From Tolypocladium sp. Sup5 PDA-1 (lineage: Eukaryota; Ascomycota; Sordariomycetes; Hypocreales; Ophiocordycipitaceae), in contig JPHH03000097.1 of NCBI GenBank assembly GCA_000750105.3, positions 1-64,000 of the forward strand: 64,000 nt of DNA, read 5' to 3'. The notes below the pieces were generated by a model. The model was not told the DNA's origin, did not search any database, and worked only from the letters and a program-made list of their open reading frames with translations. The position numbers and the translations under genes were made by a program. Below are positions 43,187-54,004 of this stretch, in pieces. Positions within the stretch are counted from its first letter, which is position 1. Each line of letters starts with the position of its first letter.

Positions 43187-45046
43187 ATGAACCAGCACAG
43201 CGGACGCGATCGCGATCGCGATCGCGACCGTGATCGGGAACCTAAGGGGGGCGGGAAGAAGGCAAGCAAAGAGCTTGGGGACAAGCGATCGGCCGAGGAT
43301 ATCGAAGCTGCGCTGCTACGTCACGCTCTCTCGGCCCCGAGGTGAACCAACAGTCAAAACTTTCGGCCAAGAAGAGGCGGATGCGCACGACGGAGAAGAA
43401 GTTCAACTTTGACTGGGACGCCGACGATGACACATCGAGAAATGGCGACCCGTTGTACACAGAGCAGAGAGCCAACCGCGGTGGCTCGTTCGCGGGCGTG
43501 GGCGGCGAGTTCGACGACGCCGAGCGAAGAGCGCGCAAGCGAGCGCGCATGATGGAAGAGCGGGACCTCGAGAACGGCAGGGAACGGGAAAAGGGAATAA
43601 TGGAAGTCTTCTACCGCGCCCACGACAAGGTGAGGGAGAGAGCAGAGAGGACAGGTCTCGGCCGGCACTCGTCCGAGAAGAGGCTCGAGGAGATGCGCGA
43701 GCGCGACTAGAGAATCTTCAAGGAGGACTTTGGCATTGCCACAAAGGGTGGCAGCATCCCCAACCAGATGCGCAACTGGGAAGAGTCCGGGCTGCCGCCG
43801 CGGCTTCCGGACATTGTCGACCGAGTCGGCTATAAGGAGCCGACCCCTATCCAGAGGGCGGCCATCCCCATCGCCCAGCAGGCGCGCGATCTCATCGGCG
43901 TTGCCGTCACCGGTTCCGGCAAAATGGCCGCGTTCCTGCTACCACTGCTCGTTTACATATCCGATCTGCCGCCCCTGACGGAGGCCAACAAGAACGACGG
44001 CCCGTACGCCCCGATCCTGGCGCCGACGCGAGAACTGGTGCAGCAGATCGAGACCGAGGCAATGAAGTTCGCCGTCCCGCTTGGCTTCCGCTGCGTGAGC
44101 ATCGCCGGTGGCCACTCCCTCGAGAGCAGGCATTCGCACTCCACAACGGCGCCGAAATCATTGTCGCAACCCCCGGACGTCTCGTGGACTGCATCGAGCG
44201 ACCCTTGCTCGTCCTCTCGCAGTGCTGCTACGTCATCATGGACGAGGCAGACCGCATGGTCGACCTCGGCTTCGAAGAGTCCGTCAACAAGATCCTCGAC
44301 GCCCTCCCCGTCAGCAACGAGAAGCCAGACACCGACGACGCCGAGAACGCACAGATGATGAAGCGCCAGCTCGGCGGCCGCGACAAGTACCGCTAGACCA
44401 TGATGTACACGGCCACCATGCCGCCCCTCGTGGAGCGCATCGCTAAAAAGTACCTCCGCCGCCCGACCATCGCCACCATTGGCAACGCCGGCAAGGTCGT
44501 CGACACGGTCGAGCAGGGCGTGGAGCTCATCTCGGGCGAGGACCGCCGCAAGCGCCGCCTGCAGGAGATCCTCGTCTCGAAACAGTTCGCCCCACCCATC
44601 ATCGTCTTTGCCAACATCAAGCGCAACTGCAACGCCGTCGCTCGCGACATCATGTCCATGGGCTACTCGGCCGTCACCCTCTACGGCTCCAAGACGCAGG
44701 AGCAGCGAGAGGCCGCCCTCGTGGTATCGACGTGCCCGACGTCTCCCTCGTTATCAACTTCAACATGGCCACGAGCATCAAGAGCTACACCCACCGCATC
44801 GGTCGTACCGGCCGTGCGGGAAAGAGCAGTGCGGCAATCACCTTCCTGGGCAACAAGGACTCCGACGTCATGTACGACCTCAAGCAGATGCTCAGCAAGA
44901 GCTCCAGATCCAAGGTGCCCGAGGAGCTGCGGCGGCACGAGGCCGCGCAGTCCAAGCCCGTGCGCGGCGGCGGCGCCTCCAAGAAGGACGAGGCAGCGGC
45001 AGAGCGAGCAAGTGGCAGGGCTGGAAAGGCGGGCCGGCAGCAATAG
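43187..45046 (+). pseudogene. PRP28: Prp28-like DEAD-box RNA helicase, decayed copy
   Basis: An N-terminal RD repeat from (GATCGC)n (43205-43240) is followed, after a TGA and frameshift, by KKRRMRTTEKKFNFDWDADD, a TAG at 43708, and the helicase core: GSIPNQMRNWEESGLPPRLP, Q motif PTPIQRAAIP, motif I VTGSGKM (Thr lost), PTRELVQQIE, a 1-nt deletion near 44122, ATPGRLVDCIE, DEADRMVDLGFEE, a TAG at 44394 and TMMYTATMPPLVERI. A deletion near 44720 removes the usual RSG...VATDLAGR before GIDVPDVSL, then HRIGRTGRAGKS. Prp28 is the U5 snRNP helicase that exchanges U1 for U6 at the 5' splice site. With at least three stops, two frameshifts and motif losses this copy is dead; an intact gene must exist elsewhere. 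Confidence 0.88.
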
Positions 45047-45080
45047 TCAAGATAAACAGTATCCGGAGCGCAAGCGTTCG

Positions 45081-48057
45081 TCAAACAAGATCATAAATTG
45101 TATCTTGAAGCTCCTCTACTCTGAGAATTCCCCGGCACATGTTGCCGCCATATTTTATCATCTCGTGTCTACATGTTGTCTGCTCCAGCTTCAGCTGCTC
45201 AAACTGCTTAATCGTCTCCTCGAAGCTGTGCTCCTCCTGCTTCCCGTCTGCCAGCTTCTGCTGGTCCAGCTCCTGCACGGCGGCCGAAACCTTCTCCTTG
45301 TAGCCCCGGTCGGCCAGGATCTTCTCCTGCTTCTGGATGTTCGCCCTGGCCTTGTCGATCCTCTTCTGCGCCTTGGCGATCTCTGCGTCCATGTCGACGC
45401 GGCCCTTGACGTACAGGAAGACGGCCGCGTTGGTGGAGACGGGGGAGGCGACGCAGCTCGCAGGGCGGGGTGCATCAGGTCCGATGACCTTCACGTCCTT
45501 GACGGCCTTGACGCTGAGGGACTTGATCGACGAAACCTCGTTCTGGCACGTCTTCAGGAAGTGGCGTTATAAGCCTGTATGATAACTGTTGGGTTGGTTA
45601 GCACGATTCATGAGTGATCGAGATTACAATATAGTGAACATATCATCTGCATCAGTCTTCAGCGAGTACTCTGCCATGAGCGATCTGGTAGCCTTGGTGC
45701 AACCCAGGACGAGTTCGTACGCAGCCTCCGACTCGGGGTCATCCAGGATAGGGTTGTACTGCGGGTACTAGGCGAGCATGATGGACTTGGTGTTGTCCGC
45801 CGGGCGACGAGGTATTCTCTGCCACATCTCCTCAGTGATGAAGGGCATGAAGGGGTGGATCAGCGTCAAGACGGGCTCAGTGTAGAGCGTCTGAATAGCC
45901 GAATCGCGCTCCTCATTAGTGCCGTCGCGGATGATGGCCTTGGAGTTCTCGATGTAGACATCGCACAGCTCGGCGTATCAGTAACGGTAGACCAGGACCG
46001 TGGATTTTGAGAACTCTCGGTCAACCAGAGCCAGGTTGATGTCCCTCGCGGCGCTGATCATCTTGTGAAGGATCCACCGCTCCGCCAGCGTCTTACCTCT
46101 AACAGCATCATCCTTCGAAGGGGCGAAGTCCTGCGGCAGGCTGCCCAGGACGTACTTAGTGGCCTGGAAGATCTTGGTGCAGAATTTCCGGGAACCGTGG
46201 ATGACCTTGACATCAAGGTTGATGTCGGCGCCACCAGTGGTCGCGTTGATCATAGTGAACCGCAGAGCGTCGGCACCACACTGGTGGGATGCCGTCGGGG
46301 AACGCCGTCTTTCGGTACTTGGTCGCCTTCTGGATCTCGGAGGGGTGCAAATTGCCTTGGTGGAGCTTCTTGTGCAAGTCCTCAAGCTTGATACCAGCGA
46401 TGACGTCCATGGGATCAATGACGCTGCCCAGAGACTTGCTCATCTTCCTGCCCTCCGAGTCACGGACAAGACTGTGGCAGTAGACCTCCTTGAAGGGGAT
46501 CTTTCCCGTCATCTTCAGGCTTAGGGTGATCATTCGGGCGACCCAGAAAAAGAGAATGCCCCAGCCGGTCTCCAGAATGGATGTGGGGTACAGGTTCTCG
46601 AGATCGTGAGTCTTGTTGGGCCATCCCAGCGTACTGAACGGCCACAAGCCGGAAGAGAACCACGCTGTGTGTTTGTAAGTACCAATGGCCTTAGAGATGA
46701 GGTGGTTCAGTGGACTTACTGTCAAGAACATTGTGATCTTGCTCGAGAGTAAACTCCTTGCCAGGCAGAGCGGCGGTGGCCTTCTTCTGGGCCTCCTCTT
46801 GCGTCCTCCCGGAGAACCAAAGCTTGTCCTCCGGAATGTCGCCTGCTCCTCCCTTGATCTTGGCGAAATAGGCCGGGCATCGATGTCCCCACCACAGCTG
46901 TCTGCTAATGCACCAATCGTTGATGTCCTCGAGCCAGCGGAAATAGCTCCTCTCGCAGTGTCAGGGCGGATCTTGATCTGACCGTCGCGGACGACCTTGA
47001 TAGCGGGCTCAGCCAGCTCCTTCATCCGGGCCCACCACTGGGGCTTCATGATGGACTCAGTGATGTCATTGGACTTGTCGCAGAGCGGGACCTTCATGGG
47101 GTTGTCCTTCTTGTCGACGTAAAGGCCCTTCTCTTTCAGGGCGTCCTGAATAGAGTATCGGACTTCGAAGCGCCACTGACCCTTGTAGGGTCCGGCGTTC
47201 TCGTTCATCAGACCGTCGTCGGTACAGTAAGGATGTTGATGAACTTGAGGTTGTGCTTCTGACCAAAGGTAACATCGGTTGGGATCGTGGGCGGGAGTAA
47301 GCTTCACGGCACCGGTACCAAACTCCATGTCGACATATGTACTCGTCGGCAACGATGGGCAGCTTCCGGCCCTCAATAAAGAGATGAATGGCGTTCTTTC
47401 CAACGAGGTGCTTATATCTCTCGTCCTTGGGGTGGACGGCGATACCAGTATCACCCAGCATGGTCTCAACACGGGTTGTGGCCACCTCCAGGGTCTCGTT
47501 GGATCCCTCAATGGGGTACCTGAAGTGAATAATGACACCAAACTCGACCTTCTTGTCGTATCTGGGGACGTCGAGGAGCGTGCGACCCTTAATCTCCTTG
47601 TTGACGACCTCAAGGTTGGACAGTGCGGTGTTGAGCTTCGTGCACCAGTTGACGAGTCTGTTTGCTCTGTAGATGACGCCCTCCCAAACCGTCTCGACGA
47701 ACTTTTCTCGGCCGAGGTCGTGTCTCGTCTTCTGCTGCCGCCTCCACAGCATATTCTCGACAACGCTGCGTCGAGATCCCGGCGTGGTCGCAGCCGGGGA
47801 GCCACAGGATCGTCTTGCCGTTCATTCGGTTCCATCGAATCATGACGCCTCGCAGGGAGTCACCCAGGGCGTGGCCCATGCGGAGGGCCCCAGTAACGTT
47901 GGGGGAGGATGGACAATGACGAAGCTGCCGGCCTTCTTGACCTTGCCTTCCGCGGTGAACTCGGGTTTGAAGAAGCCCTGCTTCTCCCACCAGTCATACC
48001 AGGCGGACTCGACGGCGATGGGATCATAGGCTTTGAAGTGAGGTTCAGCTGGCACAA
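45081..48057 (-). pseudogene. Valyl-tRNA synthetase, decayed copy
   Basis: Reads on the minus strand from FKAYDPIAVESAWYDWWEKQ GFF through the HIGH region GALRMGHALG (His to Arg), IIYRANRLVNWCTKLNTALS, the editing domain (FGVIIHFRYPIEGS, EVATTRVETMLGDTGIAVHP), LTPAHDPN, MKPQWWARMKE, STLGWPNKTHDLENLYPTSI LETGW and an intact KMSKS (EGRKMSKSLG) to the C-terminal coiled coil (DAEIAKAQKRIDKARANIQK QEKIL). Frameshifts occur throughout, a TGA replaces Trp at about 45977, and a TAG occurs near 45770. A 55-nt intron (46719-46665) still has good splice sites between VLD and TWFSSGLW, and an intron-like insertion with a damaged donor lies near 45650-45580. The N-terminal extension is absent. It lies tail-to-tail with the Prp28 copy, 34 bp apart. 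Confidence 0.88.
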
Positions 48058-48109
48058 TGACCAGTTCCTAGCAAACGCGACCTACTGTAATCTCAGACCC
48101 CGCTAGGCG

Positions 48110-48575
48110 CTAGGGTATAGTTACTGGCAACGGTGCAGGGGCAGGCGTAGATTCGTAGCGCTTCTACATAGCGTCGGTGACTGGCTACCAGTGACTGAAT
48201 AGTGTGCGCCATAGCGGTTACTGGCACTCTCTAGCCCTTACCTTTAAGTGACCGGTAACCTTGGCCGGGCGGTTACTGGCTACTCCGGGATAACAGCAAC
48301 GACGCTTGATGGTTACTGGTAGCTGTAGCTTTGGGGGTTACTAGCAGCACCTAGCTACCGGGAACAAGGGCCTAGAGGTTACTAGAACCTGTTAAATACC
48401 GGCAAACTCTCTCTATAGGTTACCGGCGGCCCCAAGCTGCCAGCAACTGCAGCTGGGCGGTTAATTGCACCGGGGCTCTGCTCTGGCCGTCGTTAATGGC
48501 ACCTAGTCAACCGGCTCTTATCGGTTAGTGGTATCTCGGTACACAGGTCGTCGTAGTTACTGGTACCTTCAGCAT
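48110..48575 (+). repeat. Degenerate GGTTACTGG minisatellite
   Basis: About nine variants of GGTTACTGGC or GGTTACTAGC (also GGTTACCGGC, GGTTAATTGC, GGTTAGTGGT) recur every 35-60 bp, often with an inverted GACCGGTAACC or CTACC nearby. No reading frame is supported. It separates the ValRS copy from the desaturase fragment. Confidence 0.6.
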
Positions 48576-48689
48576 ATTGAGCTGGGTGCTGTTTGCTGAC
48601 TGTTTCACAGGGTACTGCCCTCTGCTGGTAACCTTTGACCCCGCCACAGGCTCACTTTCAAGTGCATTTGCATGCCGGACAGACCGCTG

Positions 48690-49140
48690 GACAACTGAAC
48701 GACATTGGTATTGCCATCATGGCCACCGCTCTATACTTTCTCGGCAACAAGTTTGGCTGGTACAACTTGGCCGTCTGGTACTTTGTCCCGTACCTCTGGG
48801 TCAACCACTGGCTCGGTTCGTCTCGCCCGTATTCCTCTGATATTGCGTTCGTTCGTTTGCTGACCCGTGTTCGATTGCAGTCGCCATCACCTTCCTCCAG
48901 CACACCGACCCGACCCTGCCTCACTACAGGTCGACGAGTGGAACCTTATTCGAGGCGCCGTTGCGACGACTGATCGTGAGATGGGCTACATCAGCCGCCA
49001 TCTGCTGCAGGCATCATCGAGACGCACGTCCTGCACCACTATGTCAGCAGCATCCCCTTCTACTACGCCGACGAGGCATCCGACACCAGTCTCCAACACC
49101 TGGTCGAGTTAGTGGGCCGCTGCGGCCTGTTTGGACGCGT
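48690..49140 (+). pseudogene. Delta-12 fatty-acid desaturase fragment
   Basis: Reads DIGIAIMATALYFLGNKFGW YNLAVWYFVPYLWVNHWL, a ~64-nt intron (GTTCGT to TTGCAG, about 48815-48878), VAITFLQHTDPTLPHY, a 1-nt break, VDEWNLIRGAVATTDREMGY ISRHLL, another 1-nt break, and IIETHVLHHYVSSIPFYYAD. The third histidine box (HVLHH, HVAHH in plants) and the QHTDPTLPHY motif are those of fungal oleate delta-12 desaturases. The first two histidine boxes and the N-terminal membrane part are absent, as is the C-terminus. In intact enzymes this converts oleate to linoleate at the ER membrane. Confidence 0.85.
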
Positions 49141-49370
49141 GGTTCAACAACAGATGCATTCCCCGCTCTCTCGTGTCACTTCTCTCCCCTCTCCCCGCCA
49201 TCTGAATTTGCAAGGAAAAAGAGCAAGAATCCCTGGCTCAGGGAGAGAGTTATTTTCACCTTCATACTACGGACTCTATTCAATTCTGTTTCAATAAACA
49301 CATCAATATAGCTCGGCTCGATACGCTTAAGTCTTAACTGCGACCAAGCGACATCAAAACCACCGTCAAC

Positions 49371-49694
49371 ATGGACTTCACCCCGGAGGGGTTGGCACAA
49401 CTCAGGAAGAGAATCAGCGAAACAATGGCAGTCGTGGCACAAGAGCAAAGAGAACTGGAAGATATCTTGCGCTACATCGACACCATTGAGCAAGCAAATC
49501 TAAGTCAGATGTCAGGGAGTGCCTCGAGCGCAAGAAATAGAAGAAAAAGAAGCAAAACCAAGTCCAAGTCTGTGGAGGAAGAAATGGAGGGTTACGAACT
49601 TAGACGAGCGAAGAAAGAAGAGAACATCGGACGTATGTGGGGGAAGATACATGACCTACAGGAGCAAGAGAGGGAGCTGGAGAAGAAACTATAA
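49371..49694 (+). CDS. Small coiled-coil basic protein, 107 residues
   Basis: Open from the ATG at 49371 to a TAA at 49692. Two coiled-coil segments (LAQLRKRISETMAVVAQEQR ELEDILRYIDTIE and KIHDLQEQERELEKKL) flank a Lys/Arg/Ser-rich nuclear-localisation-like segment (RNRRKRSKTKSKS). No domain is recognised. Its 3' end is 46 bp from the convergent phosphotransferase gene. It may be a complete small gene or the surviving exon of a larger one. Confidence 0.45.
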   Translation: MDFTPEGLAQLRKRISETMAVVAQEQRELEDILRYIDTIEQANLSQMSGSASSARNRRKRSKTKSKSVEEEMEGYELRRAKKEENIGRMWGKIHDLQEQERELEKKL

Positions 49695-49739
49695 GAAGCC
49701 AACAATACTTGTGTTATTGAGTGAAAAGCAGCATTAGTC

Positions 49740-51315
49740 CTATGACCAACCCCATTTTTCCTTCAAGGCTTTTGACTCGGCAAGCAATTTGTCCACCTCG
49801 GTCTCGTATAGCCCGTGCCTCTTCAAGTGCTGAGTGTAGCGCTCACACTGTTCCGCCCGACGTCGCACCTCGAGCGCAAGTCGTTCATGTGCGTTGAAGA
49901 ATTCAGATATTATATCATCGAGATGCTTGTCGGAAAGCTTCTGAGCGAAAAAATCGCAAAATATGTCGGTGACGTCGGTAGGACGGCGTAGGACATGAGC
50001 AACACAAAATGACATTGCCGTTCGGTCAATATCCGGCTTTCCAGCATCCAATTGGTCATACCATTCCCTTCTGAGCTGGTCGCAAAGGCCATTCGTATTG
50101 CTCTTCTCGTCCAGAACGTTGCGGAACTCGGCATGCATCTGCTTGTTCGTCTCGATCGAATCATGGCCAGTAATCCACGATGGCGGGGTGAACACTTGCA
50201 GTGGAATAGTACTTGTGAACTCCCAGTCAATCACGCCCTGAATCTGCAGGTTTTTGTCCACGATAATGTTGCGGCTCCGTAAATCCAGATGATTCAGCAC
50301 AAAGGGGCCTGCATCCAGCTGAGGATCGATAACCTGGTCAAAAACACGCTCCATGCCGTGTAGCGCAAAAACCTCTTGTTGGATGTCGTCAGCGGTGTGG
50401 TCGCGAACTGGCGGCAAGAAGAAACCTGATACAAGGCTGAATTGGTGTCTCATGTAATCTTTGACGGAAGAAAAGATTGGCGGAGGCGGCAGCCGCAGCG
50501 TGGTGGCAGACATGGAGATGACGGGTCCTAGAACAGGATGCTGGCTGCCATTAGGATTTGGCATTAGGGAGCCTATTGAGGAAAACTCGAGTTTCCTAAG
50601 CTCAGCCAAGATGTCGATGAGCTGAGAGTAGAAGTTTCTTCGGTGCTCCTCCTCGGCTTCAATCAGAAGTTTCTTATCCAGCGGTTCGCCTAGAATGAGG
50701 TCTGCGATGAGATACGTCTGCATTCCCGTGCTGGTTTCGGTCAATTTGGCATCGCGTCCGTAAGCACGAATGTGAGGGACGGGAATCCGGGTGTTGCGCT
50801 CGAGGTATCTATGTCTACATAAGTGGTAGTCGAAAGCGGCAAACAGCCAGGACTTACTGTATGGTGGTCACTTCGCTCAACAACTTATCCCAGGGGTTGT
50901 CAAAAGCGGGCTCGATCGGGACCCTGACAATCCACTTGAGCCCATCTTCGTCAAACTCGACAAAGAAGCAAACATTGAAGCTGCCGCTGTCCTTGTTCAC
51001 AACCCTGCAGGGTTTGCCATGATTGTACCGTGATGCTAGAGCGCAGACCGCATGTGAGTCTAGCGATTTGATGAATCTTTTTATGACTTGATTGTATTGG
51101 TCGTCGGTAACGGCAGGGAATCCCTGAATATCAGGTCCGAGGGTTCCAGCCTCTGATTCATCGATCTCTGGAGTGTTGATCTCGGTGGCATCCGTCTCCG
51201 GCGTCTTGATCCCTGTGGCACGAGTGGGATGAAGTAGCCGACCCCATAGCTTGGACAGGTAGAGAACTGCCAGCGTCCAACGTGCACGTACTAGACGGAT
51301 GAGAGCGCACCGCAT
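49740..51315 (-). CDS. APH-family phosphotransferase, two exons, intact
   Basis: Exon 1 (51315-50858) and exon 2 (50808-49740) join across a 49-nt intron (GTAAGT to CATAG), giving 508 residues. The N-terminal lobe has CRVVNKDSGSFNVCFFVEFD followed by GLKWIVRVPIEP, the nucleotide-loop and ATP-lysine-equivalent (Arg) strand. The join restores QYLERNTRIPVPHIRAYG, typical of these kinases. The C-lobe has FVLNHLDLRSRNIIVD (HxDxxxxNI catalytic loop) and IQGVIDWEFTSTIPLQ (metal-binding Asp). The C-terminus is a charged helix (RRRAEQCERYTQHLKRHG). Fungal members of this phosphotransferase-enzyme family are numerous and mostly without known substrate. The N-terminal ~30 residues are hydrophobic and basic, so an alternative internal start is possible. 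No lesion seen. Confidence 0.75.
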
Positions 51316-52059
51316 GGTTGACCCAACATTGAAGCTGGCATTGTCGCTTCAATCGGTTGTTGGTTTCACGGTCGCGCAACTCGCCAAATGCCCCGGGTAA
51401 TGAAACGGGCGGCCACTCGGTTAATAGTAGTTCCGGGGGATGTCTTGAGACACCCCAACCAATAATAGCCTTGCACAGCGGACGATGCGACCGAAGTACC
51501 ACCCGGAGAACCCAACAGTTCACCCAGCAACGAACAGACCGCGAAGTCGACCCAAGGAAACGACAAGAATGGGACGACCGACTCTGGAGCCAAGCCAATC
51601 CCAGGGAGTGCGACCAGGCCGAAGCAGCTCGCCTACCAAAAAGCTACGGGTGGTCTGCGATCGTTGTGGGAGCACAAAGCGCCGAAACTGGTTTCAGCGC
51701 AGGGCAGGGTAAGGACGGTGCTTGTCAGGTCTGTCAGACCCGCCCTGAATACGAAGAAGAGCCACTTCGGATTCTTCGAACTGAAGATTGATTATTCTAC
51801 CCGAAAACGTTCCATAGCGCTACTATCCAGAGTCGAGTGGTGTCCGCCCGCCCGTCCGGGCGCCGAAGTTGCGCATGCTCCCCGTGCTTACGTCCCAGTG
51901 ATGCTGTTGAGGGTTGCGGAAATCAGCTGGGATGGAGACGGCCAACTTGCCCCATCCGCCAAGCGAGAACCCTGAACCTCCCGACAGAATTGGTACAAGC
52001 ACTTGACACCTGCCGTTTGGATCGTATGTACTGTAGCGGCTGTCGAGTGACGCTTGGCA
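51316..52059. other. No recognisable gene
   Basis: Open frames on both strands have no domain. Near 51960-52060 the sequence begins to resemble the interior of the TIR-family repeats. Confidence 0.4.
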
Positions 52060-52360
52060 CATGCAGGGATAACCTACCCAGATCTGTCATTTAGCTGGGA
52101 GCTGACGCTGATTGTTCCCGGCCATGACCCTGTTCGTCGCGATGGGTGGCCGCAGTGGCCTATCGAGAGGGTCATCCTGCGCTCAAGAACTGGTCGCATC
52201 GCAAATCATCATTTGCACTCTCATTTCTCTCGTCGATACAATTGAAGGAGGAATCTGGCGCTTGAGTTAGTGGCGACTGCCTCCCGTTTAAGCCTTTGCC
52301 GCATATGGACTCGTACCCTGTTCGGTGGCCGGATCGTCCGGCTGCCAAAAACAGTTCCTG
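52060..52360 (-). repeat. Dispersed repeat, inverted partner of 28020-28215, with TIR motif
   Basis: 52060-52250 is the reverse complement of 28215-28020. About 70 bp further on, 52318-52352 carries a terminal-type motif (GTGGCCGGATCGTCCGG, CTGCCAAAAACAG). Confidence 0.7.
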
Positions 52361-53350
52361 CAATAGGTCTTGCCTCCTCGTATTAGGCAAAACAAGGACA
52401 TTGGATGAAACAGCCCCACAAGTTCAGATAAACGGTACAGAAATTGGCAAACACACAGTAATGACATCCGGAATCCCCAGATCTAGCCGAGGGCTTCTAC
52501 CTATCGATTCAACGGTTACAATGCGCCGTACACGGGGCAGAACAACTAAAAGCGCAAGACAACATTGCGGGATAGGCGAGAGGAGGTTAGTAGTAGTCCC
52601 CCTTTGCTGGTCGATGTATGAAAGCGAAGAACGATAGCAAGCCGCCGCCAGTCGTGTAGATGCCCGAAGCAAAGATGAACTGCAGGATCTATAACAGCTT
52701 CAAATTCGTCTTGGACACTGTCGGGCAAGCAGAACTGTGCCTAACTAAGAATGTCAGAGCGCGCTGAAGAGCCCTGTTTACGTCTGAGGGTCGCATTCGT
52801 GCAGCGTCTTTGATCCTACAGCACTGAGAGCGATTCCTGTTTATTGGATTCAGAGGCCGCTGACGTGTAGTTTCCTCTGGGCGTGGTAAACTAGAGTATT
52901 CACAATCGGCCTATAGTATATTGTACGCTAACATCGCTCTACTTGGCGCCCGGACTGCTACACGCGCTGGCTTGCCATTAAAGGAGTTGTCTGGACTGGC
53001 AATGAAGGTATGAAAGATAGTTTCCAGAGGCTAAAAATGAAGTTGTGGTACTCAATTATTCTACTAGCACAAAGCGAAAGCGAGTATCCATGGCATAAAG
53101 GAAGTTGCCAAGATGTCTAGAACCCCAGCCTCCAGTGTCTTGGGGTTTCCCACCATTTCCACTCCATCTTTTTGTAATACCACACAGTCCCGGGAGTGAA
53201 ACTGATGTTCCTCTAATGTACAGTCTCTCGTCCGAATAGTTGAAAATCTTCAGTGGTCGTGGGATGGATCATCTGAGAGAGAAGATGGGTTAATGGAGGT
53301 GGCAGCTAAGAGGTCGAGCCGCGACTCACAAGGTTGGTTGTGGTGAACGT
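52361..53350. other. No recognisable gene
   Basis: AT-richer than its surroundings; no domain or frame of note. It includes the 3' region of the Cys-rich gene. Confidence 0.45.
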
Positions 53351-53554
53351 TCATTGCTGGAACTGAACGGACTGGCACCCGCCTGGCGCGTTGCAATATT
53401 CCAGACAGAATCCTGATCCCTCCTCGTCTCTCTTCCCGAGGCAGTCACAGTAGCATTGGCATCTGTGTCTCTCACACGCCTGACAGGCTTTGGCGCCATT
53501 TCCTTCAACAGGTGCTTTGCACCCGCAAAAGCAGGCACATTTCTTCTCAGGCAT
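53351..53554 (-). CDS. Small cysteine-rich (metallothionein-like) protein, 67 residues
   Basis: The ATG at 53554 opens a 67-residue protein with 13 cysteines, mostly in C-x-C and C-x2-C pairs: KKCACFCGCK, AKACQACERHRCQCYCDCLG and FCLEYCNAPGGCQ. There is no signal peptide, so it is probably cytosolic or nuclear. The spacing suggests metal (Zn/Cu/Cd) binding, as in metallothionein-like or small zinc-cluster proteins; two histidine-free clusters separated by a charged linker are visible. It is not a close match to the short classical ascomycete metallothionein pattern. A TATAAAT element at 53667-53661 and a CT/CA-rich leader precede it, and that entire promoter is repeated inverted further upstream. 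Confidence 0.6.
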   Translation of the reverse strand: MPEKKCACFCGCKAPVEGNGAKACQACERHRCQCYCDCLGKRDEEGSGFCLEYCNAPGGCQSVQFQQ

Positions 53555-53603
53555 GGTTACGGTGTTAGAGCCCCCAATAGCCTAGTTGAAAGGGAATATG
53601 CGG

Positions 53604-53998
53604 GGAGAAAAATGAGTCGATGATGAAGTTGAGGATATGTTTAGAGGAAGAGGAGGTAATATTTATATCGGCAATTAGAGTGTGTTCGATATGTTACCAC
53701 GATTCAGCTGCTCAATCCCATCCTGGCTGTGCTGATGAGTTCTCACCGCCAGCAGGCCACAGTTGGGTCAAAACACAAGAACCAACATGGCAATCGCGGT
53801 GGTCGGCCTCGGCCATGTTGGTTCTTGTGTTTGACCCAACTGTGGCCTGCTGGCGGTGAGAACTCATCAGCACAGCCAGGATGGGATTGAGCAGCTGAAT
53901 CGTGGTAACATATCGAACACACTCTAATTGCCGATATAAATATTACCTCCTCTTCCTCTAAACATATCCTCAACTTCATCATCGACTCATTTTTCTCC
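53604..53998. repeat. Near-perfect inverted repeat, arms ~188 bp, 20-bp spacer
   Basis: Arm 1 is 53604-53791 and arm 2 is 53812-53998; they are exact reverse complements apart from a 1-bp A-run difference (GTCAAAACAC versus GTCAAACAC). The spacer 53792-53811 is GC-rich. Both arms contain the TATAAAT core promoter and leader of the Cys-rich gene, pointing outward. The opposite-strand frames therefore show the same 79-85-residue sequence, which I regard as non-genic. Confidence 0.9.
53661..53667 (-). promoter_or_regulatory. TATA element of the Cys-rich gene (arm 1)
   Basis: The minus strand reads TATAAATATT about 107 bp before the ATG at 53554. The mirror copy in arm 2 is at about 53935-53943 on the plus strand and faces the opposite direction. 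Confidence 0.5.
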
Positions 53999-54004
53999 AC
54001 GGCC

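Noticed and set aside
49740..51315. Antibiotic-resistance gene acquired from bacteria
   Set aside because: The gene has a normal fungal intron and belongs to the large eukaryotic APH-like phosphotransferase family; the fold alone does not imply resistance.
53620..54000. Matching 79-85 residue frames on opposite strands
   Set aside because: They are the two arms of one inverted repeat read in opposite directions and overlap promoter sequence; no family or codon signal supports a gene.
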